A program made the translations under genes and the position numbers. From an uncultured Ruminococcus sp. (lineage in GTDB: Bacteria; Bacillota; Clostridia; Oscillospirales; Acutalibacteraceae): DNA of 64,000 nucleotides. The DNA is taken from the NCBI GenBank assembly GCA_902786345.1, contig CADACB010000005.1:62502-126501 (forward strand), read 5' to 3'. Under the pieces are notes generated by a model. It saw only the letters and a list, made by a program, of their open reading frames with translations, ran no database searches and was not told the DNA's origin. This document shows positions 1-8,331 of this stretch, in pieces; the first letter of the stretch is position 1; each line of letters starts with the position of its first letter.

Positions 1-595
1 TGTTATTGCCGTCACCGCTGATGAGTACATTTACCGCATCCTTAAGCTGCTCTCTGGCTATATATGCACCTATCTGTCTGAGAGTAACGGTAAACAGATC
101 AAGTCTCTGATACTTTATTGCCTCATATGATGCAACAAGCATTCTGCCTCTTTTTATAAGCTTAACAAGATTTTCGTTTGTTCTTACACTTGTCTGAGGA
201 AGTACAGCTCCCTCTGCTACAGGCTTAAGCGACTTCTCATCGTCTGTTGGGGATGATACCACCGAACGATAATCCATACCGTCTATCACAGTTTTTGAAG
301 CTATAATATCCGAAAGATAATCGGCATTCTCCATTCCCTGTCTTACGGCTCTTGATACATATTCAGGAAACAGTGCGGCGGAGTTAGAGGTTTCAAAAAA
401 CTTCTGAACGCTGTCTGAATATGCACCACCAACCTTAATATCATATCTTTTCAGCTGTCTCTGAAACGCATCCAGACCTTCAAGCACCGTACCCTTATAG
501 TTTTCCGACGGATCAAGTCCCTCAAGAACCTCAGTAAGAGTTTTTCCTCCATTATACATACCCTTTTCCAGCTTAATTGAATCATAAAATGCCAT
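1..595 (-). CDS. Phage major capsid protein, partial (3' end outside window)
   Basis: This open frame starts at an ATG at 595 behind an AAGGAGG site and runs off the left edge without a stop, so only the first 198 residues are visible. The protein begins MAFYDSIKLEKGMYN. It is mostly soluble and alpha/beta, without a signal peptide, as expected for an HK97-fold capsid subunit. Its place directly after the decoration and protease genes of a terS-terL-portal-protease-decoration series is the classic position of the major capsid gene. The visible part contains regions typical of capsid N-arm and spine (EYVSRAVRQGMENADYLSD). The call rests on gene order plus general resemblance; no diagnostic motif was seen. 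An alternative would be another coat-like structural protein. Confidence 0.75.
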   Translation of the reverse strand, partial: MAFYDSIKLEKGMYNGGKTLTEVLEGLDPSENYKGTVLEGLDAFQRQLKRYDIKVGGAYSDSVQKFFETSNSAALFPEYVSRAVRQGMENADYLSDIIASKTVIDGMDYRSVVSSPTDDEKSLKPVAEGAVLPQTSVRTNENLVKLIKRGRMLVASYEAIKYQRLDLFTVTLRQIGAYIAREQLKDAVNVLISGDGNN

Positions 596-618
596 AGCTT
601 AATTCCTCCTTGTTAAAA

Positions 619-957
619 TCAAAGTATAAATCCCACTGTATTTGCCGTTGAATCAACATCAACTACAAGATACTCTCTGCCGTTTGTTGCGTCAGCCTTA
701 ACCTTGCCGCCTGTTGCAGCCGCAAGCTTTGTATATCCGACTGAAATACTTCCTGTACTTGGAACAACCACATAGCCCTTGAGCTGAACTGCTGCATATC
801 CATTCCTTACACTAGTGCATATACCGCAAAAGCTGCCGCTTGTCACCACACTCACCTTACCGTTTGCTGTAATAGAAACAGGTACACCTGCTGTCACTCC
901 GCTTTCTGCTTCAAAAGTCATTACACCCTCATCATAACCATTAAAAGATACATTCAT
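619..957 (-). CDS. Phage head decoration / capsid cement-like protein
   Basis: A 112-residue protein rich in Gly, Val, Thr and Ser with short predicted beta strands (for example GVPVSITANGKVSVV). It has no signal peptide and no membrane segment. Size and composition fit small head-stabilising or fiber-like proteins of the DUF2190/decoration type, which bind the outside of the expanded capsid. It lies between the protease/scaffold and the capsid gene, where tailed phages usually keep this gene. It starts at ATG 957 behind an AAGGAGG site with an eight-base spacer and ends 23 bases before the capsid start, so the two are probably co-translated. Exact family is not certain. Confidence 0.6.
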   Translation of the reverse strand: MNVSFNGYDEGVMTFEAESGVTAGVPVSITANGKVSVVTSGSFCGICTSVRNGYAAVQLKGYVVVPSTGSISVGYTKLAAATGGKVKADATNGREYLVVDVDSTANTVGFIL

Positions 958-970
958 ATTAATTTCCTCC

Positions 971-1936
971 TTAAATATTTTTGTAAAGTGTATTATTATT
1001 GCTTATACCGCTCTGCTTAAAAAGCTGCGGCTTCATCGGCAAAATATCCTCTGCCTTTATTTCAAGAGCTTTTTTCAGCTCGTCAAGCTGTCTTACAGAA
1101 AGCTCCTCCGTAATGTGTGCAAGAGTTTCTCTTCCAAGCTGAGGCAGAGCAACTGCCGCAAGTCCTTTGACCTCCTTTATAAGCACATCACGGTAATACT
1201 CACCCTCAGCAGCTTTCTTTTCAAGCATACCGAATTTTTTTACAAGCTCCTGCATTTCCTCTGCAGTGAAACTTTGCTCCTGATTACTGAAAAGCTTCTT
1301 TTCAATATCCATAATATTTTCTCCTTTCTTCGCTGACATTTTAATATCATCTGTTCTGTAGTTTTTCACAACACCTGCTGCTCTCTGAGCAGGAATTGCA
1401 ACAAACGACCATTCATAAGCATCCGTAGGTTCATCAAGTGTTGCATAGCACATCTTACCGGAATATTTCCTGCCCTTGATATGTTCACACACGGATATAT
1501 CCTTTCCGCAAATCGAACATATTCTTTTTTTTACAGAACAGCCTACACTAACCTCTTTTTTTATACCGCTGTCAAGGGCAAGAATAAGTTCACTGCTTTT
1601 TTCTCCTCTCGGAATATAAGCTCTGGCATAAACCCTTTTATAAAGTCTTCCGTCAGCGGTTGTTTTACCCTCAACCGCCTCGGTTCTACACATAAAAATA
1701 CGTGCTGTCTGATTCCTGCTGCTCGGCTCGTGATCGGCAATTCCGGTTACACCAACAAAAAGCTCAGCAAGCTTTTCAAGTGCGTCATCCGAAAATTTCT
1801 CACCATCCCTGTCAATGTCGTTATCGCACAATACAACAGGAAAAACATAAACCTCATCTTCGTTCAGTTCTCTTCTTGTAAACTTATTGATCAGTTCAAG
1901 CTCACCGTCAAGCGGCTTTCCGCAGATTTCTTCCAT
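971..1936 (-). CDS. Phage prohead protease with scaffold-like C-terminus
   Basis: The protein (321 residues from ATG 1936) would cut scaffold and capsid N-termini during head maturation. A His in GIADHEPSSR and a Ser in KKEVSVGC sit in the order expected for HK97-type (S78/XkdF-like) prohead proteases. After the protease core the C-terminal third is charged and helical (IEKKLFSNQEQSF onward), as in proteases fused to a scaffold domain. A Cys/His cluster (C-x2-C-x6-C-x-H, residues ~140-155) lies just after the Ser motif and resembles a zinc knuckle. I chose ATG 1936 because AAAGGA lies eight bases before its spacer and because it follows the portal stop (TGA 1941-1943) closely; a longer frame from 1987 would overlap the portal gene by 46 bases. 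Confidence 0.7.
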   Translation of the reverse strand: MEEICGKPLDGELELINKFTRRELNEDEVYVFPVVLCDNDIDRDGEKFSDDALEKLAELFVGVTGIADHEPSSRNQTARIFMCRTEAVEGKTTADGRLYKRVYARAYIPRGEKSSELILALDSGIKKEVSVGCSVKKRICSICGKDISVCEHIKGRKYSGKMCYATLDEPTDAYEWSFVAIPAQRAAGVVKNYRTDDIKMSAKKGENIMDIEKKLFSNQEQSFTAEEMQELVKKFGMLEKKAAEGEYYRDVLIKEVKGLAAVALPQLGRETLAHITEELSVRQLDELKKALEIKAEDILPMKPQLFKQSGISNNNTLYKNI

Positions 1937-1940
1937 ATCT

Positions 1941-3077
1941 TCATTCCTTTCCGTCAATGCTTTTTTCCAGTGAAGCCGCCTGTGCATTTAAAAGTTTTGC
2001 CCTTGCAAGTTCCACCTCATCCTGTAAATTGATATTGTTCCAAACTATCTCATAATCGCATATTTCCCCTCCAAGCTTAAAATAAATATCGCATATACGT
2101 CTGATACATCCGTCAAGACACTTTCTGTAATATTCAAGCTCGCTTGTCAGAATATCTGCCTGCTGACTTGACATTCTTTCCGTACTCGACCACGAAAGCC
2201 CAAGAAGAAACGGCGGTATAGAAAGTTTTGCAACAATCTGCTCCAGCAGCTGTCTTACAGGCACCTGACTGTCAGGGATCTGATTATCTGCACCTATTAC
2301 CTTAATGCTTACATCGCCGACTGAAACAAAATCCCTGGGCTCACTACTCTGCATAGCCTTGCTCCATTCTGAGGCTATTTGCCTTGCTCTTTCCTTAGAG
2401 AAGCTTCTGTCTCCTTCACCGGGCTTATATGAAACAGCAAACCTGACATTACCTATCCTGTCCCAGTTAGTTTCCGTTGCCTGAAATATCTTAAGCAGTA
2501 TATCCCCCACAAACGGAAGCCCCTTAAGAATTGATGTACCATAAATTTCACCCGGTTCATTCATAATTGTGCTGCACATTACAAGTGCAGGATACTTTAC
2601 AGGTATTCTCTCCCCTCCCTGACTGTAGGAGTACACTATCAACTCAAGCGGATTATCCTCAGCACTAAGCTCTACATCATCAAGAGAAGCATTATAAAGT
2701 GCTGCAATATTTTTTCCGCTCCTGTCAGGAACAATCTCACCAACAGCCGTACCATAAGTAAGCAACTGTTCAAGATATATACCAAGAAAATTTTCTATTC
2801 CCACTCCGCAGCTGTTCACCCTGATATTCCTTAAAAAATCATTGATATTATTTTCAGCTTCCTTATCTTCACAGCATATTTTAAAGCTGCCGGTCAGACG
2901 AACAAGCTTACAAACAGCCGCATCTATTATCGGTACTGATTCCCTCAAGGTTTTATAAAGCTGTCTTTGAACACTGTCAGAGCCGCTGCTTCCAATTGCA
3001 GACAGCAAACCTCCTGCATTTCTCGGTGCCGTCTGAACTGAAAAGCTTTCATCTTTTTTCTTTCTTCCAAAAATCAT
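1941..3077 (-). CDS. Phage portal protein
   Basis: A 378-residue portal protein, the dodecameric ring at one capsid vertex through which DNA is packed. The sequence shows the usual portal layout: an N-terminal region of helices (VPIIDAAVCKLVRLTG), a central beta-rich stem and wing part (YGTAVGEIVPDRSG), and a C-terminal helical part with SIPPFLLGLSWSSTERMSSQ, a pattern typical of phage_portal families in which a P-P-x-x-L-G motif precedes a long helix. It has no membrane segment. A GTG at 3080 directly precedes ATG 3077; the latter has GGAG at a seven-base spacing and is preferred. It follows the large terminase by 37 bases and is followed at once by the protease, so the genes form one operon. 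Confidence 0.85.
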   Translation of the reverse strand: MIFGRKKKDESFSVQTAPRNAGGLLSAIGSSGSDSVQRQLYKTLRESVPIIDAAVCKLVRLTGSFKICCEDKEAENNINDFLRNIRVNSCGVGIENFLGIYLEQLLTYGTAVGEIVPDRSGKNIAALYNASLDDVELSAEDNPLELIVYSYSQGGERIPVKYPALVMCSTIMNEPGEIYGTSILKGLPFVGDILLKIFQATETNWDRIGNVRFAVSYKPGEGDRSFSKERARQIASEWSKAMQSSEPRDFVSVGDVSIKVIGADNQIPDSQVPVRQLLEQIVAKLSIPPFLLGLSWSSTERMSSQQADILTSELEYYRKCLDGCIRRICDIYFKLGGEICDYEIVWNNINLQDEVELARAKLLNAQAASLEKSIDGKE

Positions 3078-3114
3078 CACTCATCTCCACTCTCCAAATT
3101 AAGTTTATGTCCGA

Positions 3115-4362
3115 TTATCTGCTCAGTGCATACACAAAAAATTCATCATCTCCGGCATTAAGAACGGTAGTAACAAAATATCTCATATCATCCATAGCGT
3201 GATCATTCTCTTTAACCGGTGAATCTTTTCCTCCGCTTTCCCAGCGGTATAAGCCAAGCTCCTGAATACAATCGCTGCACGGTCTGCATATCCTGATACG
3301 TCCGTCTTTCAATGCAGAGCTTGTCTGTCGTATTCCGTCAAGCACATTATTTTTTGCAGGTACAACACGGTATTTTCCGTGGCGCCTGATAACCTCAATA
3401 AAGCTTGCAGCAGAAGGATCAACTACAATCTTCGTAATCTCTCTGTCACCAATAAGCTCACATAAACCGGAATAATGCTCCTCATCCGTTCTTGATGAGC
3501 CTTCTCTTTTTGAGCTGTAGTAATATTCATCTATCCTGTACCAACAGCCGTTAAAAAGCCCCCACAATCCGAAAGACGCAGGATTGACAGTACCGTAGTC
3601 ACAAGATACAGCATATTCCTCAAACTCAACATCCGGAACATCATAAAGCATTTTGTCGTCCGACATAAACGGATATACAAGGCCTTCGCTTGCCGTCCAT
3701 TTTCCAAGAACGAACCTGTCATAGAAGCTGCCTGAATAAAGCTTTTTATAACGGTCAAGCATTTTCCTTGACAAAGAAGGATTATCCTCCATTACAAAAT
3801 GAAGATAATATATATTTTTTTCCTTTGTTTTTTTTACCCATTCTCTGCAAAACCAATGCTGAGGATATTCCGGATTACAGTTAAACCATAGCTTAGATCC
3901 TTCAACCGAACACCTTGCAAGTGCCTGCTCTACAAATGACCTTGGCATAAGTGCCGCTTCATCAAACAATACACCACAAAGTGTAATACCCTGTATCAGC
4001 GCCGCCGAGCTTTCATCACGACCTCCGAAAAGATAAAACACATTCTTTTTACCGCCGCAGCTTACAATGAATATATTTGTTGAAAGCTTCTCTTCAACCT
4101 CAAATCCAAGCTCGCGCAGGATATTCAACAGCGGACTTGCAACATTACGCTTCACCGAGCGTATTGTCTTGCCGCAAATTGCAAAGCTTCCTCCGTTAAA
4201 TGCATACATTGCCCAACTCACAAACGACACACTCATACACAGGGTCTTTCCACTTCTAACAGCACCATCGCATATTATACCGTCATACTCTGAGCTTTCT
4301 CTATTTGGTGACCACCAGCTCAAAACATCAAGCTGTTTTTTGGAAAATGACTTAAAGCTCAT
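3115..4362 (-). CDS. Phage terminase large subunit (PBSX-like)
   Basis: The motor that packs DNA into the prohead: an N-terminal ATPase and a C-terminal nuclease, 415 residues. The Walker A segment is GAVRSGKT near residue 35 and the Walker B with catalytic Glu is GVLFDEAA near residue 130. A coupling-type motif follows (KLWFNCNPEYPQHWF). The nuclease half shows acidic positions in SCDYGTVNPASFG (Asp ~250) and IVVDPSAA (Asp ~317) and an Asp-rich end (DDMRYFV). Length and motif order match PBSX/T4-type TerL proteins of about 410-430 residues. Its ATG overlaps the stop of the small terminase by four bases (ATGA), showing translational coupling. All catalytic motifs look intact, so the protein could be active. 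Confidence 0.92.
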   Translation of the reverse strand: MSFKSFSKKQLDVLSWWSPNRESSEYDGIICDGAVRSGKTLCMSVSFVSWAMYAFNGGSFAICGKTIRSVKRNVASPLLNILRELGFEVEEKLSTNIFIVSCGGKKNVFYLFGGRDESSAALIQGITLCGVLFDEAALMPRSFVEQALARCSVEGSKLWFNCNPEYPQHWFCREWVKKTKEKNIYYLHFVMEDNPSLSRKMLDRYKKLYSGSFYDRFVLGKWTASEGLVYPFMSDDKMLYDVPDVEFEEYAVSCDYGTVNPASFGLWGLFNGCWYRIDEYYYSSKREGSSRTDEEHYSGLCELIGDREITKIVVDPSAASFIEVIRRHGKYRVVPAKNNVLDGIRQTSSALKDGRIRICRPCSDCIQELGLYRWESGGKDSPVKENDHAMDDMRYFVTTVLNAGDDEFFVYALSR

Positions 4363-4865
4363 TCTTCCGCCTGCCCTTCATTTAGCTCCCTGCCCTGAAT
4401 ATCCCTGATCCCTCCTATAACAGCCCTATAAAAATCTGCTATTCCGTGCTGATCTCCTGTGCTGAACCCTTCGAGCTTTTCGAGTGCTTTGAGCCTGTCA
4501 AAAAATTTAATCTCCAAAGCACCATCCTTCGGGCGTTTTATTTCAGCAACATTAAACAAACTGCATCCCCTTTCCAGTTCAGCAAGCGGGTCTTCCGAAA
4601 ATAAAAGTCTTACTGCACCATCAACACTTCCAAATGCCAGACGCTCATAGCCTGAAACTGCATTTCTGACTAAACGATCAGATCTCATTTTATATAGATC
4701 TTCAATTTCCTTTAAGATGGCATCCCTTGATAATAACGAAAGTCCGGCTTTTTCAGGCTGACTATATCCTGCATGAGCAGCTGCTTCAAAGGCATTTCCG
4801 TAGTGCAGATAAAAAATACAAAAATTTTTTTCTCTTACACTCAGTCCGTCTTTTTTTTCTTTCAT
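4359..4865 (-). CDS. Phage terminase small subunit
   Basis: A 168-residue DNA-recognition subunit of the packaging terminase. Near the N-terminus it has LSVREKNFCIFYLHYGNAFE followed by AAAHAGYS, the helix-turn-helix of Terminase_2 family proteins. The rest is helical and likely forms the oligomer ring. The start at ATG 4865 follows GAAAGGAGG with a seven-base spacer; a TTG frame from 4895 lacks such a site. It is the first gene of the packaging operon and ends in a four-base overlap with the large terminase. Upstream there are only two hairpins and then metY, so no early phage genes precede it here. Confidence 0.85.
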   Translation of the reverse strand: MKEKKDGLSVREKNFCIFYLHYGNAFEAAAHAGYSQPEKAGLSLLSRDAILKEIEDLYKMRSDRLVRNAVSGYERLAFGSVDGAVRLLFSEDPLAELERGCSLFNVAEIKRPKDGALEIKFFDRLKALEKLEGFSTGDQHGIADFYRAVIGGIRDIQGRELNEGQAEE

Positions 4866-4903
4866 TCTAAAACCTCCTTTCACTAACCCCTCCAAAACGC
4901 AAA

Positions 4904-4929
4904 AAATTCGACCTCCAGAGGTCGAATTT
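4904..4929. terminator. Bidirectional hairpin upstream of the terminase genes
   Basis: A near-perfect 11-12 bp stem (AAATTCGACCTC / GAGGTCGAATTT) with a tiny loop. Plus-strand reading meets a long T run beginning at 4937; minus-strand reading meets TTTTTT just after the stem. It would insulate the phage module from the neighbouring chromosomal operon. Confidence 0.6.
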
Positions 4930-4952
4930 CTGAAAAATTTTTTTTTTTTTTT

Positions 4953-4992
4953 AAAAAAGCTGCCGCACTTTGTTTAGTACGACAGCTTTTTT
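4953..4992 (-). terminator. Rho-independent terminator of metY
   Basis: On the minus strand the stem AAAAAAGCTGTCGTAC pairs with GTGCGGCAGCTTTTTT through two G-U pairs and is followed by a run of T. On the plus strand these two pairs would be mismatches, so the orientation is minus, ending the tmk-metY transcript 20 bases past the stop. Confidence 0.8.
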
Positions 4993-5012
4993 ATGCTTAT
5001 TAAATATCATAA

Positions 5013-6284
5013 TCAGAGATTATTAAGTGCCTGTTCTATGTCCGCAATTATATCGTCAACATTTTCAATACCGACGGACATTCTTATAAGGTTAGGTTTA
5101 ACACCACATGCCTCAAGCTGCTCATCATTCATCTGTCTGTGAGTTGTGCTTGCAGGATGGAGGGCACATGTACGAACATCTGCTACATGAATTACAAGCT
5201 TTGCAAGCTTAAGATTATCCATAAATTTCATTGCCTGCTCTCTTCCGCCCTTTACGCCGAATGAGATAACTCCACACGTTCCCTTAGGCATAAGCTTTTT
5301 ACAAAGCTCATAGTATTTGCTGCTTTCAAGTCCGGGGAAATTCACCCAATCAATCTTGTCATTTGACTCAAGATATTTTGCAACTGTAAGCGCATTTGAG
5401 CAATGACGTTCCATACGCAGTGCGAGAGTGTCAAGTCCAAGGCTAAGAAGAAAAGCGTTCTGGGGACTTTGCTGAGGACCATAATCTCTCATAAGATGTG
5501 TAACAGCCTTTGTAATGTAAGCAGCCTTGCCGAATTTTTCGCTGTATATAACCCCGTGATATGATTCATCAGGCTCTGTAAATGCCGGAAATTTACCGTT
5601 TGTCCAGTCAAAGTTGCCGCTGTCAACTATAACGCCGCCGAGTGCAACTGCGTGACCGTCCATATATTTTGAGGTAGAGTGTGTTACAATGTCTGCACCC
5701 CACTCAAACGGTCTGAAATTAACAGGTGTCGGGAACGTATTATCAACTATAAGAGGTACTCCGTGTGCGTGAGCAAGCTTTGCATAAAGCTCTACATCTG
5801 CAACATCAAGTGACGGATTGGATACACTTTCTACAAAAACAGCCTTTGTATTATCCTTGAACGCAGCATTTATGTCATCCTCAGAAGCATCCGGATTAAC
5901 AAAGGTAAAGTCTATCCCAAGCTCGCGAAGCGACTTGTTGAAAAGATTGAAAGTTCCTCCGTATATGGCACTTGCACATACAACATGGTCGCCGGAATGA
6001 CAGATGTTAGTTACAGAAAGCATTGAAGCTGCCTGACCTGAGGCTGTAAGCATTGCACCTACACCGCCTTCAAGCTCGGCAATCTTTGCAGCTACAGTGC
6101 TGAGCGTAGGATTTGTAAGACGGGTATAGAAAAATCCATCTTCCTCCAGATCAAAAAGCTTTCCGAGAGTTGCAGCGGAATCATACTTAAAAGTTGTGCT
6201 TTGAACGATAGGTACAACTCTTGCCTCACCGTTTTTCGGATCATAGCCTGCTTGTACACATTTGGTGTCAATATGGTATGCCAT
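5013..6284 (-). CDS. metY: O-acetylhomoserine sulfhydrylase (PLP enzyme)
   Basis: A cytoplasmic PLP enzyme that makes homocysteine from O-acetyl-L-homoserine and sulfide for methionine synthesis; 423 residues, the usual length of MetY/CysD. The Cys/Met metabolism PLP family signature with the Schiff-base lysine is ADIVTHSTSKYMDGH (Lys ~208). Also present are the cofactor-binding segments LTASGQAASML near residue 80 and PLIVDNTFPTP near residue 180. ATG 6284 is preferred to 6290 because AGGAG lies eight bases upstream. It starts two bases from the tmk stop, so the two genes are coupled. No SAM or other methionine riboswitch was seen upstream. A related cystathionine gamma-synthase function is less likely given the length and the insert between the core motifs. 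Confidence 0.93.
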   Translation of the reverse strand: MAYHIDTKCVQAGYDPKNGEARVVPIVQSTTFKYDSAATLGKLFDLEEDGFFYTRLTNPTLSTVAAKIAELEGGVGAMLTASGQAASMLSVTNICHSGDHVVCASAIYGGTFNLFNKSLRELGIDFTFVNPDASEDDINAAFKDNTKAVFVESVSNPSLDVADVELYAKLAHAHGVPLIVDNTFPTPVNFRPFEWGADIVTHSTSKYMDGHAVALGGVIVDSGNFDWTNGKFPAFTEPDESYHGVIYSEKFGKAAYITKAVTHLMRDYGPQQSPQNAFLLSLGLDTLALRMERHCSNALTVAKYLESNDKIDWVNFPGLESSKYYELCKKLMPKGTCGVISFGVKGGREQAMKFMDNLKLAKLVIHVADVRTCALHPASTTHRQMNDEQLEACGVKPNLIRMSVGIENVDDIIADIEQALNNL

Positions 6285-6286
6285 TT

Positions 6287-6922
6287 TCATTTCTCCTTTA
6301 TCTCGTTATAAATTTTTATAATATCAGCCGATACCTCCGGTATTGTGCGTGATGCATCGACGATCTTTATGTTTTCAGTATCCGCAAGAAGTCTGAATAC
6401 CTCAAAAAACCTGTTTCTGACCTCCTGCTGTTTAGTTTTATTCTCATATATTTCACGTTCAAGTCTGTTGTCTGAAATACGCTTATCGCTTGTTTCGGGA
6501 TCTACATCAAGAAATATGCAAAGATCCGGCTTTGCAATTTCACTGCATTCAAGATTCATATTCATAACCCATTCAAGCTCAGCATCAATTCCCTGATAAG
6601 CAAAGGATGAATAATAATATCTGTCACATACAACATCTATTCCCTTATCAAGAAACTGCTTAATACCGTTTATAGGATTGACGTTATGAAATATCCTGTC
6701 CGCAAGGAACATTGCCGAAAGCTCATATGCATCACGTCTTACAAATCCTCCCAAGGCATCACGAAGCATACCTCCCGTTGAAGTGTTTGTAGGCTCGGCA
6801 GTCTTATACACATTTCTGCCCTGTCTTTTCATCTCACTTACAAGCAGTTCAATTTGCGTGCCTTTTCCTGATCCGTCTGTACCCTCAAAAACAATAAACC
6901 TTCCTTTTCTTATTTTACACAT
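6287..6922 (-). CDS. tmk: Thymidylate kinase
   Basis: Phosphorylates dTMP to dTDP with ATP in the cytoplasm. The 211-residue protein has the P-loop FEGTDGSGKGTQ near residue 15, the DRYYYSSFAYQG motif (dTMP-binding DR[YH]) near residue 100, and a lid region with DNRLERE near residue 150, where Arg residues in the lid resemble the type II arrangement. A sigma-A-like promoter at 6948-6976 puts the transcript start near 6941, which excludes a TTG at 6943 and fixes the ATG at 6922, nine bases after CGGAG. It is the first gene of a two-gene operon with metY. The usual partners of bacterial tmk (holB, yaaQ) are absent, and the pairing with metY is unusual. Confidence 0.93.
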   Translation of the reverse strand: MCKIRKGRFIVFEGTDGSGKGTQIELLVSEMKRQGRNVYKTAEPTNTSTGGMLRDALGGFVRRDAYELSAMFLADRIFHNVNPINGIKQFLDKGIDVVCDRYYYSSFAYQGIDAELEWVMNMNLECSEIAKPDLCIFLDVDPETSDKRISDNRLEREIYENKTKQQEVRNRFFEVFRLLADTENIKIVDASRTIPEVSADIIKIYNEIKEK

Positions 6923-6947
6923 AACATTATTCTCCGTTGTCAATAAT

Positions 6948-6976
6948 ACAATACCATTCTACTACAACACAGTCAA
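6948..6976 (-). promoter_or_regulatory. Sigma-A-like promoter of tmk-metY
   Basis: On the minus strand TTGACT, a 17-base spacer, then TATTGT. The predicted start near 6941 gives a 19-base leader before ATG 6922. Confidence 0.6.
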
Positions 6977-7004
6977 TTTTACAACATCATTTTCAGCCGC
7001 GTGA

Positions 7005-7487
7005 TTACACCTTGCGGTAATACGGGCAGATGTTTTCGTAATGTCCATCCTTCATCCTGAAACCGTCAGGAATGACGCCAAGCTGTATAAAACCAAGTCT
7101 TTCATAGAGATGTCTTGCGTGGATATTGCTTTCTACAACAGCATTGAATTGCAGAATTAAAAAACCTTTTTCCTTTGCTTTTTTAAGACAGTCAAGAACC
7201 AGCATTTCTCCTATATGCTGCCCCCGGCAGGCTGAGTTTACTGCATAGCTTGCATTTGCAATGTGTCCGCAGCGTCCAACATTATTTGGATGAAGAATAT
7301 ATAGACCAACAAGCTTTCCGTCTTCATTTTGTGCAACTCCGGTATAACTTTGAGATGAAAAAAATTCTTCCCCTGTCTGAGTGTTGAGAGGTTCTTCCTG
7401 TGGGAAAGCTATTCCGTCTTCAACAACTTCATTCCATATTTTGAGCATTTCAGGAATATCATTTTGTTCATAAGCCCTTATTATCAT
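7005..7487 (-). CDS. GNAT-family N-acetyltransferase
   Basis: A 160-residue acetyl-CoA-dependent transferase. The acetyl-CoA binding loop is visible as ACRGQHIGEMLV near residue 90 (the Q/R-x-x-G-x-G/A pattern) and the family's C-terminal motif as ARHLYERLGF near residue 128. The N-terminus MIIRAYEQNDIPEML is typical. The substrate cannot be told. The gene has its own AGAGGA-type ribosome site and stands alone between tmk and the fumarate reductase operon. It resembles YobR/PhnO-like small acetyltransferases only at the fold level. Confidence 0.85.
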   Translation of the reverse strand: MIIRAYEQNDIPEMLKIWNEVVEDGIAFPQEEPLNTQTGEEFFSSQSYTGVAQNEDGKLVGLYILHPNNVGRCGHIANASYAVNSACRGQHIGEMLVLDCLKKAKEKGFLILQFNAVVESNIHARHLYERLGFIQLGVIPDGFRMKDGHYENICPYYRKV

Positions 7488-7614
7488 ACTATTACTTCCT
7501 CTTATTTTTATAAATTTGTGGTTTGTTTTTAACAGTTATAGCATATTTGTTTTTTGAAAGCCTTTATCTGCGAGGAGTAAAGCTTGAACTTTAGTTCAAA
7601 CAAAACAGTATATG

Positions 7615-8331
7615 TCACTTGTTTCGGAGAAAAAGTGACTTCCATACGGCGATAGTGTTTGAGTTTACAAGCAACTTTTCTATATTTATCCCTGCCGGAC
7701 AAATATCCCGACACGCAAGTGACTTTCCACAGCCATTATATATATGCTTGCTGTATTCTTTTTTCAGAGCAGTTTTTTTCTTATCGTTAAGCTCGTCCAG
7801 AATTCTTGCAGATGGTACCATTGCTGCCATTCCGAAAAAATCACCCTCTGTATAAAAATTCGGACATATCTCCAGGCAGCAGCCGCATTGCAGACAACGC
7901 GAGGCTTCATAGAGTATATCGTTTCTTTTTTCGTCGGCATAAGCTTCATCTGTAAGCCACGCATTTATTTCTTTCAAATTTTCATATAATATACCTCTGT
8001 CAATCATAAGATCGGCTATAACAGGAAATTTTTTCAATGGCTGTATTGTTATTTCACTGCCAAGATTTATGAGACGTGCGTCACACGCAAGGCAAGGTCT
8101 TCCGTTTATTACCATAGCACATGCTCCGCATTTTTTTTGAAGGCAGCTGCATTCCCACCTTATTTTATCGCACCGTTTTCCTTCGGAATCATACAGCTCA
8201 TCCTGAGAATTAAGCATTGAAAGAACTGCTGCGACAGTGGTATTATCTGTATCTGCTTCAACAAAGAAGCTTTGTATGTATGGCTTGTCGGTTTTGCTTT
8301 TTTGTCGTTGTATTATAAGCTTATACTTCAT
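7615..8331 (-). CDS. Fumarate reductase/succinate dehydrogenase iron-sulfur subunit
   Basis: Carries electrons between the flavin subunit and the membrane cytochrome. The N-terminal ferredoxin domain binds [2Fe-2S] through ECSCLQKKCGACAM and a later Cys (RPCLACDARL). The C-terminal domain binds a 4Fe-4S through CLQCGCCLEICPNF near residue 155 and a second set with CGKSLACRDICPAG near residue 208, giving the usual three clusters. The protein is about 238 residues, the family length. The start was placed at ATG 8331, seven bases after AGGA, within the last codons of the flavoprotein gene (11-base overlap). ATG 8337 is the alternative. It is the last gene of the operon. Confidence 0.92.
   Translation of the reverse strand: MKYKLIIQRQKSKTDKPYIQSFFVEADTDNTTVAAVLSMLNSQDELYDSEGKRCDKIRWECSCLQKKCGACAMVINGRPCLACDARLINLGSEITIQPLKKFPVIADLMIDRGILYENLKEINAWLTDEAYADEKRNDILYEASRCLQCGCCLEICPNFYTEGDFFGMAAMVPSARILDELNDKKKTALKKEYSKHIYNGCGKSLACRDICPAGINIEKLLVNSNTIAVWKSLFLRNK

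Noticed and set aside
7529-7714. A 61-codon minus-strand frame near the end of the iron-sulfur subunit gene
   Set aside because: It overlaps that gene in another frame and has no motif or ribosome site.
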